DNA of 64,000 bases, taken from contig NZ_JAILYM010000011.1 of the NCBI RefSeq assembly GCF_020179425.1, positions 16,101-80,100 on the forward strand, written 5' to 3'. The number at the start of each line of letters is the position of its first letter. The stretch's first letter is position 1. The translations under genes and the position numbers were made by a program. The notes under the pieces are model-generated. The model ran no database searches. It saw only the letters and a list, made by a program, of their open reading frames with translations, and was not told the origin of the DNA. The DNA comes from Novosphingobium percolationis. Its GTDB lineage: Bacteria; Pseudomonadota; Alphaproteobacteria; Sphingomonadales; Sphingomonadaceae. Below are positions 8,866 to 17,321 of the stretch, in pieces.

Positions 8866-9230
8866 GGGTTGGTCGCTGCATCCGCTGACATCAGCCTCTG
8901 CACATCCTCGTAAAGCCCTTTGGTGCGGCCCGGACCGCCAACTTCCTGCGCGGCCGTCCAGGTCGACTTGCTGTTGAACGAAAAGTCGATATCCCCGCGT
9001 CGTGAAGCATCGGCAAAACTGACACGCAGACGATATGGAGATAATTCAACGCCGGTGCGTGCGATAGGCGACCCAGCCAGCGCACGGTCCATCAAGTCGA
9101 GGAACTTTTGGATGAATGCGTCCGGCCGGATGGCATCTTTCTTCCCGGCCACCTCGCCGAGAATGTCCAGCGCCTCACCGGCAAGGAGGCGGTCTGACAC
9201 CGACCCTGGAGCCTCCGGGCTTGTCGCCAA
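8862..9230 (-). CDS. Unrecognised protein, probably a C-terminal remnant
   Basis: I do not recognise this 122-residue frame. It contains a helical segment (AFIQKFLDLMDRALAG) and a beta-like stretch (YRLRVSFADASRRGDIDFSF). The only start available is a TTG that lies in DNA coding the Tn3 transposase remnant in another frame, so the native N-terminus is probably lost at a junction near 9200-9230. Its stop overlaps the start of the TPR gene as ATGA, which suggests the two once formed one operon. Confidence 0.4.
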   Translation of the reverse strand: MATSPEAPGSVSDRLLAGEALDILGEVAGKKDAIRPDAFIQKFLDLMDRALAGSPIARTGVELSPYRLRVSFADASRRGDIDFSFNSKSTWTAAQEVGGPGRTKGLYEDVQRLMSADAATNP

Positions 9231-10140
9231 AGATCGGCGATCCGGTAATCAATCATCCCCAAACCATCGTCGGTGAGACGCAAAAGTTGCAGTCGCAGGA
9301 AGCACGCCAGTTCGAGAATTTTGCGCTCACCGCGCATCCGCCTGAGCGTCGCGGGCTTGCGGTACAACATCGATCGCGCCTGAGCTTTCAGCATTCCGGT
9401 CGACAAGCCGAGGTCCAGCTTGTCGGCACCAAGCTTTTCAAGAAATCGATCTTCGCGATATGGTCGGCGAGGCCTTTGGTCTTACGAGAGGATGGGCCGT
9501 CTCGAAGCCATTCGAGCCGCGTTTTGCCGGTTGTTATCGTCTCCGACAGTCCCGGCAGCCAGGCCTTCGTCTGCTCCGCTCCGACTGCGGTCATGACGCC
9601 GGCCAACAGCCCCGCATCATGGTGGCGCCGGGCGGCTATTGCCGAACTCCTCAGTCGCCGCGAGGGAAGTTGGATATAGCGATGGTCAGCGATCCATGCA
9701 CGCGCAGCTCGTTCTAAGTCGTCCGCCAGGAATTTGTCGCCGGCCTCGCGTCGCAGATGGCCGTTTAGCGCGCGTTCGCCATGTTCGGTGAGGTCGCGCA
9801 AACCCAGAGCCCGCTTGGCCACCTCCTGGTGCTCAAAAAGGGTGCGCCGTCGACGATACAGCGCACGGATCGAAGCCAGGTGCGGCGGCGCAATTTCGAG
9901 TTCAGCGCCCAAATGAGCCAGCACACGCGTTGGAATCATCTCAACGGAATTGAGCGGCGTTCCGGCGAGCCGCAGGAAACCGATCTGCAGCGCCACGCCC
10001 AACCTGTACAATGGACGACGTCGGCGGTTGACAGTTCGCCGCTCATCCTCGGCGAACGAGAAGAAATGCGCAATTTCAGAATCGGTCAAGTCGTCTGGAA
10101 ACCGGTCCCCACCAAGATATTGTCGAAGTGGTGCGCCCAC
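9210..10140 (-). pseudogene. Tn3-family transposase, N-terminal fragment with frameshift
   Basis: The frame starting at a GTG at 10140 reads as the N-terminal DUF4158 region of Tn3-family transposases (DDLTDSEIAHFFSF; YRLGVALQIGFLRLAGTPL; ARAWIADHRYIQLPSRRLR). At about 9440 one base appears to be lost, after which the next frame continues the homology (KLGADKLDLGLSTGMLKAQA) down to IADLWRQ at about 9220. The catalytic DDE half, some 650 residues, is absent, as are terminal repeats and a resolvase. Confidence 0.75.
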
Positions 10141-10299
10141 GACTCGATCCTCCTTAGGATGAGCCTACACACCGCAGGCAAAAGGTCGTAAAATCTGGCG
10201 GCCAATAAATATCAATGGCTTACTGATTTCTATCGATGTTAAATCTTATATTTCCGCAACTTGCTTAGTGGCACTTTTTGCACAATGGCTACGAGAACC

Positions 10300-10414
10300 C
10301 ATATTTGCGCCTCCGAAAAATTTGATCTCTTCATCACACACTCCGTATCCTGGACCTCCGTTCATAACTGGAATTTTCCAGCTCCGAACGGTCCAAGATT
10401 CCGGGTGCAGGTCA
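10300..10414 (-). pseudogene. IS3-family element, 5' end remnant
   Basis: On the minus strand an IS3-type terminus (TGACCTGCACCCGGAATCTT at 10414-10395) is followed about 80 bases later by an ATG at 10334 and the OrfA-like start MKRSNFSEAQI. After about 11 residues the similarity stops. This is a truncated left end of an IS3-family element. The rest of the interval 10141-10571 shows nothing recognisable. Confidence 0.4.
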
Positions 10415-10571
10415 GCCGGCGGTGAACGCGCGGTAATCGCTGGCAATTACTAAGAATGAGTCTGTGCCTGCCTCAATCCGGTCCGGAACCGATCGGTCGC
10501 TTCGACCAGTTCGCTGACGCCACCGACTGCCTCGACAGGTTGCTCACAGCTTTTCCGGTTCTGCAGGAGCG

Positions 10572-11504
10572 TCAAAGCTTGCCCGTCAGTTCCGGGACCA
10601 GGGTGAACAGGTCGCCCACGAGGCCGATGTCGGCGACTTGGAAGATCGGGGCGTCCTCGTCCTTGTTGATGGCGATGATGGTCTTGGAGTCCTTCATGCC
10701 GGCCAAGTGCTGGATCGCGCCCGAGATGCCGACGGCGATGTAGACTTCGGGGGCCACGATCTTGCCGGTCTGGCCGACCTGGTAGTCGTTGGGCACGTAG
10801 CCTGCATCGACCGCCGCGCGGCTCGCGCCGATGCCAGCGCCGAGCTTGTCGGCGAGCGGGGTGATGATCTGTTCGAAGGTGGCCGCATCCTTCAGCGCGC
10901 GGCCGCCCGAGACGATGATCTTGGCGCTGGTCAGTTCGGGGCGCTCGCTCTTGGCGATCTCGGCGCTGACGAAGCTGCTGAGGCCGCTGTCGGCGGTGGC
11001 GCTGACGGTCTCGACGCTGGCATTGCCCCCGCTGGTGGCGGCCTTGGCAAAGGCGGTGCCGCGCACGGTGATGACGAGCTTGGCGTCGCTGGACTCGACC
11101 GTGGCGATGGCGTTGCCGGCGTAGATCGGGCGGGTGAAGGTCCTGGGCCCCTCGACCGAGAGGATGTCCGAGATCTGCATGACATCGAGCAATGCTGCGA
11201 CGCGCGGCGCGACGTTCTTGCCCGTGGTGGTGGCAGGCGCAACGAAGGCGTCGTAATCCGCCATCAGGCCTGCGACGAGCGGGGCGACGTTCTCCGCCAG
11301 CGCATTGTCGAGGCTGGCGTCGTCGGCCTTGAGCACCTTGGCCACGCCCGCGATCTGCGCGGCGGCCTGTGCGGCACCATCGCAGTTGGCGCCGGCGACC
11401 AGCGCGGTCACTTCGCCAAGCTGGCCCGCAGCGGTGACGGCGGCGAGCGTGGCGTCCTTGACGCTGGCGTTGTCGTGTTCGACCAGAACGAGAACCTTGG
11501 TCAT
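10572..11504 (-). CDS. etfA: Electron transfer flavoprotein alpha subunit
   Basis: EtfA binds FAD and, with EtfB, passes electrons from acyl-CoA and other dehydrogenases to ETF:quinone oxidoreductase. The 310-residue product has the usual length. The C-terminal FAD domain shows SGGRALKDAATFEQI, then SRAAVDAGYVPNDYQVGQTG, VAPEVYIAVGISGAIQHLAG and AINKDEDAPIFQVADIGLVGD, all standard EtfA signatures. It follows etfB with a 100-bp gap containing an inverted repeat. The nearby acyl-CoA dehydrogenase is a possible electron donor. Confidence 0.97.
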   Translation of the reverse strand: MTKVLVLVEHDNASVKDATLAAVTAAGQLGEVTALVAGANCDGAAQAAAQIAGVAKVLKADDASLDNALAENVAPLVAGLMADYDAFVAPATTTGKNVAPRVAALLDVMQISDILSVEGPRTFTRPIYAGNAIATVESSDAKLVITVRGTAFAKAATSGGNASVETVSATADSGLSSFVSAEIAKSERPELTSAKIIVSGGRALKDAATFEQIITPLADKLGAGIGASRAAVDAGYVPNDYQVGQTGKIVAPEVYIAVGISGAIQHLAGMKDSKTIIAINKDEDAPIFQVADIGLVGDLFTLVPELTGKL

Positions 11505-11536
11505 CGTATCATTCCTTTCAACCCAACCCCGTTCGT

Positions 11537-11583
11537 GTCGAGCGAAGTCGAGACACTGCGAGCGTGGCTCGACTTCGCTCGAG
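11537..11583. repeat. Inverted repeat between etfB and etfA
   Basis: GTCGAGCGAAGTCGAG at 11537-11552 and CTCGACTTCGCTCGAG at 11568-11583 are inverted copies (15 of 16 matching) around a 15-base loop. This is a REP-like hairpin of a kind often scattered between genes in sphingomonads (family statement from general knowledge). It could set relative levels of the two ETF subunits by processing or pausing of the transcript. Confidence 0.6.
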
Positions 11584-11604
11584 CCGAAAGGAGGTGGTGA
11601 GTGT

Positions 11605-12357
11605 TCAGGCTACGCCCAATTCCTTGAGCTTGGCAACCAGCGCATCGACGTCGGGCACCTTGATCCCGGCGCTGCGCACCGGCGGTTCGGTGACCTTGAG
11701 CGTCCTGAGGCGCGGTGCGATGTCGACGCCGTAGTCGGCAGGCGTCTTGTTCGCGAGCGGCTTGGACTTGGCCTTCATGATGTTGGGCAGCGAGGCATAG
11801 CGCGGCTCGTTCAAACGCAGGTCGGTGGTGACCACGGCGGGCAGAGCCAGCTTCACCGTCTGCAGACCGCCGTCGATCTCGCGCTTGACCACCACGGCAT
11901 CGCCCTCGACCGAGACCTCGTTGGCGAAGGTCCCCTGCGGGCGGCCGAGCAGCGCGGCGACCATCTGGCCGACCTGGTTGCTGTCATCGTCGATCGCCTG
12001 CTTGCCCGTGATGATCAGGCCGGGGGCTTCCTCGTCGGCAATCCCCTTGATGATCTTGGCCACCGCCAGCGGCTCGACCTCGACGCCGTCATCGACCTGC
12101 ACCAGGATCGCCCGGTCCGCGCCCATCGCCAGCGCCGTGCGCAGCGTCTCCTGCGATTTCGCAACGCCCACCGACACCGCCACGATCTCGGTCACCACGC
12201 CCTTCTCCTTCAGGCGTATCGCTTCCTCGACCGCGATCTCGTCAAACGGGTTCATGCTCATCTTCACGTTCGCAAGATCAACCCCCGTGCCATCCGCCTT
12301 CACCCGAGGCTTCACGTTGTAGTCGATCACGCGCTTCACGCAGACCAGGGCTTGCAT
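11605..12357 (-). CDS. etfB: Electron transfer flavoprotein beta subunit
   Basis: EtfB is the AMP-binding partner of EtfA. The 250-residue product begins MQALVCVKRVIDYNVKPRVK and carries NPFDEIAVEEAIRLKEKG and the ETF-beta signature region (NEVSVEGDAVVVKREIDGG, VVTTDLRLNEPRYASLPNIM). The ATG at 12357 matches the family start exactly; a start 39 bases upstream would add an unrelated extension. It is transcribed ahead of etfA. Confidence 0.97.
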   Translation of the reverse strand: MQALVCVKRVIDYNVKPRVKADGTGVDLANVKMSMNPFDEIAVEEAIRLKEKGVVTEIVAVSVGVAKSQETLRTALAMGADRAILVQVDDGVEVEPLAVAKIIKGIADEEAPGLIITGKQAIDDDSNQVGQMVAALLGRPQGTFANEVSVEGDAVVVKREIDGGLQTVKLALPAVVTTDLRLNEPRYASLPNIMKAKSKPLANKTPADYGVDIAPRLRTLKVTEPPVRSAGIKVPDVDALVAKLKELGVA

Positions 12358-12629
12358 GGGCAAACATCTCCGACGGCAAGGATGTCTATCGACCACGGAT
12401 GGGTTCGTTCAAAGGAATGGGAGACAGCGGAACCCAAGTTCGCCGATGAATTTCCTCAATAGTAATAAAAAGACCGAGGAGCTATCGGCATCGACATTGT
12501 TGGCAAATGATACTGGCAATTATCTGGTTCAGAAAATCGCAGTTCAAAGAAGCCGTAGGTTGATGAAGACGCCGTAGCTACCTCGGTAAGGGTGGAACTT
12601 TACTTACGAAAAAATGCCTGAACCACGCC

Positions 12630-15191
12630 TCAGAACTTATAGGAGAGATCCACGCCGAACCGGCGCAGCGCGCCGCCTGCGATAAAGTCGCCCCCGAATT
12701 CCGGCGCGATCACAACGTCTTCAACGTAGTGCTTGTTGAAAAGGTTGGTAGAAAATGCCGAAATCGAAAAACTGCCGACATCGACGCCCAGCCTTGCGTT
12801 GACCGTCGCGAAAGTATCGCGTGTGGAATTGTCGTAAGTAGCCGGTAAGCCGAAGATCGTGGGTGTGGTATTTCGCTGAACCGTGTGAAATGGCGTCGGA
12901 CCGACAACCCTGAAGTCGACACGGCCGACAAGATTGACAAGATCCGTGACGGGGGCGTTCATCTGAACGCCCCCGTTGATCGAAAAGTCAGGCGTCGCAG
13001 GAGATTTGTTTCCTACCGTATAAGGGCGGCCGGAATTCTTCTTGATTTCGCTCTTTGTATAATTCCCGTTGACAAACATCTTGAAAATTGGGGAGATCCT
13101 GTAGTCAATCGATCCTTCTATTCCGTAGATTTTCACCTTGTCGATGTTCGAGGTGCTGCGCAGCAAGCCGAAATCACCCACGAAGAATTCAAAGAACTGC
13201 ATATTCTTGACGTTGGTCAGGAAGCTTGCCACCTCGAAGTTGAGGCCGTTGAACGGACGTCCCTTCACCCCAATCTCAAACGCGCTGTTGGTTTCCTTCT
13301 TGATCAGGTCCGGAACCGAGATTCCCGCGCTGATGCCCACGGGCGGTGGTGGATTGAAGTAGCCGTTGATGATCGCCTCGGTGCCTGCCGGATTGAAGCC
13401 GCCAGCCTTGAAGCCGATGCCCCAGTTCCCGAAGATCGTGAGATCATTGTTCGGCTTGTAGGTGATCGTTATCTTCGGCTGGAGTTGCTTGAAGGTTGAA
13501 GAAATCGGCGCGATCACCCCAGATGGGTTGTATGCCGGATCAAGGCCGGGGTTGAGGAAATAGTTCGAGGGAGTCGTCGCGGTTCCAATCGGATACCCGG
13601 TACGCGGATTGCCAACCCAGCGCGTGCGAGCATTTACCGGAACATTGTTGATACGGTCACGCGCTTCGATATCATAGCGTAGCGCGACACCGAGGCGCAG
13701 CTTGTCGGTAGCGTCCCAGTCTCCGGCCGCAAATGCGGCATAAACATTGGTCCGATAGTTGTCATCTGTCAGGTTTTCGGTCGGGAAGCGGGGGTCCATC
13801 GTAAAGCACTGACGCGTCCCGCCAAGTCCCGTGTCAAGCGTCAGGTTCACACAAACCCGCCTGTCGATGAAGATGTAGCTTCCACCCAGCTGCCAGTTGA
13901 AGGAAGAGCCTTCCCCACCCATGAGCCGGATTTCGGAAATTACGTCTGTCTGCGTACGGCGATTGCCCTGGATGCCGTCGCAAGTGGAAGGCGAATAGGG
14001 CATCGCAAAGCCGAATGCCGCATTGTATTTCGTGAACGGTGCCTGGTTGACAACCCCTGCGGTGGCCGCACGGCTGCGGAGGCAGGTCGGTTCATTGTTG
14101 AAGAAGCCGAACGCGCCGCTGGTCCCACCGGCAATGTATTCGTTCTTGTTGTTGTTATATGCGACAACACCGATCAGCGAACCGAAGTCGAAATTCTGTC
14201 GCAGCCTCATCGATGCGCCATAAGTCCGCTGCCAGTGCTTGGCCTCGGTGTCATCGGTAAAGATGAACTTGTGATCGCTGACCTTTGCGTTGAATATCGG
14301 ATCGTTGAACGCCTGGGCGAGCGTAGGAATCTGGAAAACCGCATTGAAGCTCAGTGCGCCGCCGTGGCTCCTGCCATAGTTGGCCTTCAGGTCGATTTCG
14401 GTATCGTCCGAAGGTGCCAGCAGGATTCGCCCGAAGAGGTTCAGCTTGTTGTAGCTGTCTACCGATGCCGGATTGCCGCGATAACCATAGACGCTCTGAT
14501 GCAAATCCGATCCGACAAACGTGTTGCGATAATAGCCGTCCGACTTGGTCCACTCACCGTTAAGTACGAACCCGACACTGTCGGTGATGGGGCCGCTCAA
14601 CAGTCCGGACATGAGGTACGTATTGTCGTTCGCGACACGCCCCTTGATCTGCCCGGACAATTCCGGCGTAGGCTTTTTGGTGGTGATCACGATTGCACCG
14701 GCCGACGCATTGCGCCCGTAGATCGCGCCTTGCGGACCCTTGAGGATTTCCACCTGTGCAAGCGCACCCTGGGGCTCGTTGGTCGAGGCGATACTCGTCT
14801 TGAGCACGCCATCGACCACCAAGGCAATGTTGTTCTCCGCATCGCGGGGGCTGTTCAGGCCTCTGATGTTGATCGACACGTCGGATGGATCGGTCGTCGC
14901 GGTTTGAATGGTGACACCCGATGTCAGGTTCACGAAATCGACCGCGACGCGTGCCTTGGTGTTTTCGATCGTGTCTGCGGACAGCACGGCCACCGACGCC
15001 GGGACATTCTTCAAGGATTCGTTCTGCTGCCGTGCGGTAACAATGATTTCCTCGACTTCGCTTCCGGATGAAGTCTGTTCAGCCTGGGCATCATTACTGC
15101 TCGCAACAGCCTGTGCGCTCACATTCCCAGGGATCAGCGCCAAGGCCCACGTACAGCCACACATGAGACGCGATATTGTTTTCAAATTCAT
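12630..15191 (-). CDS. TonB-dependent outer-membrane receptor
   Basis: This 853-residue protein is a TonB-dependent receptor importing a substrate across the outer membrane. It has a signal peptide (about residues 1-27), a TonB-box-like VEEIIVTARQQNESL, a plug domain (SVAVLSADTIENT; VDFVNLTSGVTIQTA; GPQGAIYGRNASAGAI) and a C-terminal beta-barrel ending in Phe (GVDLSYKF). The ATG at 15191 follows GGGAGAGGGC, a good ribosome binding site. This type is common in sphingomonads for xenobiotics and natural compounds. Its position next to etf and the catabolic cluster suggests uptake of the substrate, but the substrate is not shown. Confidence 0.93.
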   Translation of the reverse strand: MNLKTISRLMCGCTWALALIPGNVSAQAVASSNDAQAEQTSSGSEVEEIIVTARQQNESLKNVPASVAVLSADTIENTKARVAVDFVNLTSGVTIQTATTDPSDVSINIRGLNSPRDAENNIALVVDGVLKTSIASTNEPQGALAQVEILKGPQGAIYGRNASAGAIVITTKKPTPELSGQIKGRVANDNTYLMSGLLSGPITDSVGFVLNGEWTKSDGYYRNTFVGSDLHQSVYGYRGNPASVDSYNKLNLFGRILLAPSDDTEIDLKANYGRSHGGALSFNAVFQIPTLAQAFNDPIFNAKVSDHKFIFTDDTEAKHWQRTYGASMRLRQNFDFGSLIGVVAYNNNKNEYIAGGTSGAFGFFNNEPTCLRSRAATAGVVNQAPFTKYNAAFGFAMPYSPSTCDGIQGNRRTQTDVISEIRLMGGEGSSFNWQLGGSYIFIDRRVCVNLTLDTGLGGTRQCFTMDPRFPTENLTDDNYRTNVYAAFAAGDWDATDKLRLGVALRYDIEARDRINNVPVNARTRWVGNPRTGYPIGTATTPSNYFLNPGLDPAYNPSGVIAPISSTFKQLQPKITITYKPNNDLTIFGNWGIGFKAGGFNPAGTEAIINGYFNPPPPVGISAGISVPDLIKKETNSAFEIGVKGRPFNGLNFEVASFLTNVKNMQFFEFFVGDFGLLRSTSNIDKVKIYGIEGSIDYRISPIFKMFVNGNYTKSEIKKNSGRPYTVGNKSPATPDFSINGGVQMNAPVTDLVNLVGRVDFRVVGPTPFHTVQRNTTPTIFGLPATYDNSTRDTFATVNARLGVDVGSFSISAFSTNLFNKHYVEDVVIAPEFGGDFIAGGALRRFGVDLSYKF

Positions 15192-15314
15192 TTTGCCCTC
15201 TCCCTTGCTTACCAAGCTCGGCTGTGCGCGCCGTTACAGTTGCGCATAGGTGTCCAGATGCAGACTTGGTTTCCCGTTGGGGGTAAAGCCGAAGAGGCGC
15301 ATGAGTCTTGGAGA

Positions 15315-15342
15315 TCCTTGCGAACAAGGATTGAACAATCCT
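15315..15342. promoter_or_regulatory. Two overlapping palindromes upstream of the TonB receptor
   Basis: TCCTTG-CGAA-CAAGGA (15315-15330) overlaps AGGATTG-AA-CAATCCT (15327-15342) by four bases. They lie 124-151 bp upstream of the receptor start and look like paired operator half-sites or a small cruciform. No matching regulator is identified. The rest of 15192-15513 holds no gene that I can support. Confidence 0.35.
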
Positions 15343-15513
15343 GCGAGGGTGCACCAAGAAGGCTTGCCCCAATCACCCTGCATTCCGCTCAAGAAGCATC
15401 AAGGCTGCCGGCGCAGAAGGCACGCTTCTTGTCGAGCCGGAAGGGGCCACGATCCGACGGGGAACAAGCCCAATGGGGGGACACCCTTCCGGTTGCGCCC
15501 GATGGGTGGCTAG

Positions 15514-17160
15514 CCCGTCTTATTCACCGGCGGGGGCCTGAAGGGTTGGCGGGAGTGGCATAAGCCTCTGATCTGAATTAGGAACTGGGTGTCTACGCCG
15601 ACCCTGCTGCAGGGCAGAAAATGCCACAGGCCACACCCGCCATGAAAGACGTTATCTCAACCTCATTCCGATTCCCAGCGGTCGGCGGGAAGAAGATCAC
15701 AGCCGCGTTTGATGGTGGCCGACTAACCTCGGACGGCGGCGTTCTGCTGCTTGCGCAGGCCGAGCGCGCGATGGGGCTCTGCCGGCGGCTTGCGAGTTGC
15801 ATCGCCGACCCGCGTGACCCGACGCGGGTGATCCATCGCCTCGATGACATCCTACGTGCCCGGGTGTTCGCGATCGCGTGCGGCTATGAAGATGCCGATG
15901 ATCTCGACGCCCTGCGCGACGATCCGGGCTTCCGCCTGGCGCTGGGCAAGTTGCCGGGATCGGGCGCGGGGCTTGCCAGCCAACCGACGATGAGCCGCTG
16001 GGAGAATGCTCCGACCACACGTGAGCTGGCCAGGATGATGGCTGAGATGATCGGCGTCTACTGCGCCAGCTATCCGGCTCCACCGGCGGCGGTGACGCTG
16101 GACCTCGATGATACCTGCGATGTCGTGCACGGCTATCAGCAGTTGTCCTTCTGGAACGGGCATCACGGTGAGCGCTGCTTCCTGCCGATCCATGTGTACG
16201 ACACCGCGACCGGTCGTCCGGTCGCGATTCTGCTGCGCACCGGCAAGACGCCGTCGGGCGCCGAAGTTGCCGGCCACATCCGGCGCCTGGTGCGTCATAT
16301 CCGCCGGTACTGGCCGGAAACGCACATCACCTTCTGCGGCGACGGGCATTATGGCCGCCCCGAAGTCAAGGCCTTCTGCGAGGCCCACCGCGTCGATTAC
16401 GTGTTCGGCTTGCCGACCAATGCCGCGCTGCGTGCTGATACGGTCATCGTTGCCATCGTCGATGCCTGCGCGGTCAAGCGGGCCACGGCCCAGTATCCGG
16501 TCCTGCGCAACTATGCCGAAACGCACTACGGCGCGAAGAGTTGGAAGTGCCAGCGCCGCGTCGTCGCCCGGATCGAGGCCAGCACGCTGGGCATGGACAT
16601 CCGCTATGTCGTCACCTCACTGACCGAAGGCTCAGCCGAGCATATCTATGACACGCTCTACTGCGCGCGCGGCCAGACCGAAAGGCTGATCAAGCGCCAC
16701 AAGGCTCAACTCGCTAGCGATCGCACCTCGTGCCGATCCGCCAACGCCAACCAGATGCGCCTCATCCTCCACACCGCTGTCTACTGGCTGATGTGGCGCA
16801 TCCAACAGGAAATCCCCAAGACAGCCGCGCTCGCCACAGCCGAGTTCGCAACGCTACGCCTGCGGCTGCTCAAGGTCGCTGCCCGCGTCATCGAAACCTC
16901 CTCGCGTATCCATCTCGCCTTCGCGTCAGCCTGCCCGGACGCCGGCGTGTTCAAAGCCATCGCCACCATTCTCCGGCCAGCACCGACATAGCCAGTGCGG
17001 CAGTGCCGATGAAAGCCCGAGCCCTCGTCCATCAACCTCGAAAAGCCCATCGCTCCTGCTGCGGGGAAAAACGCCGGCGCCGGCGCTCGCCCAGATCACG
17101 CGGCAACCGACCCACCAAACCCTAAACACCCCAGTGCAGCGGGCTCATGAATAAGCCGGG
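15514..17160. mobile_element. IS1380-family insertion sequence
   Basis: The element is about 1.65 kb. Its ends are inverted: CCCGTCTTATTCA at 15514 and TGAATAAGCCGGG ending at 17160 (one mismatch). Both sides are flanked by CTAG (15510-15513 and 17161-17164), a probable 4-bp target duplication, although CTAG is palindromic so chance is possible. It carries one intact transposase gene. Confidence 0.85.
15621..16991 (+). CDS. IS1380-family transposase
   Basis: The 456-residue product is a full-length DDE transposase of the IS1380 group. It shows the N-terminal FDGGRLTSDGGVLLLAQAE, the catalytic-region LDLDDTCDVVHGYQQ, FCGDGHYGRPEVKAFCE, and a C-terminal CARGQTERLIKRHKAQLASD with the expected acidic residue. 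No frameshift is visible, so the element may still be active. It faces the terminator side of the monooxygenase gene. Confidence 0.95.
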   Translation: MPQATPAMKDVISTSFRFPAVGGKKITAAFDGGRLTSDGGVLLLAQAERAMGLCRRLASCIADPRDPTRVIHRLDDILRARVFAIACGYEDADDLDALRDDPGFRLALGKLPGSGAGLASQPTMSRWENAPTTRELARMMAEMIGVYCASYPAPPAAVTLDLDDTCDVVHGYQQLSFWNGHHGERCFLPIHVYDTATGRPVAILLRTGKTPSGAEVAGHIRRLVRHIRRYWPETHITFCGDGHYGRPEVKAFCEAHRVDYVFGLPTNAALRADTVIVAIVDACAVKRATAQYPVLRNYAETHYGAKSWKCQRRVVARIEASTLGMDIRYVVTSLTEGSAEHIYDTLYCARGQTERLIKRHKAQLASDRTSCRSANANQMRLILHTAVYWLMWRIQQEIPKTAALATAEFATLRLRLLKVAARVIETSSRIHLAFASACPDAGVFKAIATILRPAPT

Positions 17161-17231
17161 CTAGAGGCGATGCCGCGAAATCGAGCCTTGATTGCTGACA
17201 ACCCCTCGATCGACGGGCCACAAGCAGCGTG

Positions 17232-17270
17232 TCCCCCGCACGACCGAACCTGTCACGGCCTTGCGGGGGA
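17232..17270. terminator. Stem-loop downstream of the monooxygenase operon
   Basis: TCCCCCGCA (17232-17240) pairs perfectly with TGCGGGGGA (17262-17270) around a 21-base loop. It lies between the IS1380 right end and the monooxygenase stop at 17322. No T-tract follows on the minus strand, so it may act as a 3' stabilising hairpin rather than a strong terminator. Confidence 0.35.
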
Positions 17271-17321
17271 TGGGGAATGCAACAGTCCGGTCGTTCAGAC
17301 GCGAACGAATTTCGATGGTCA

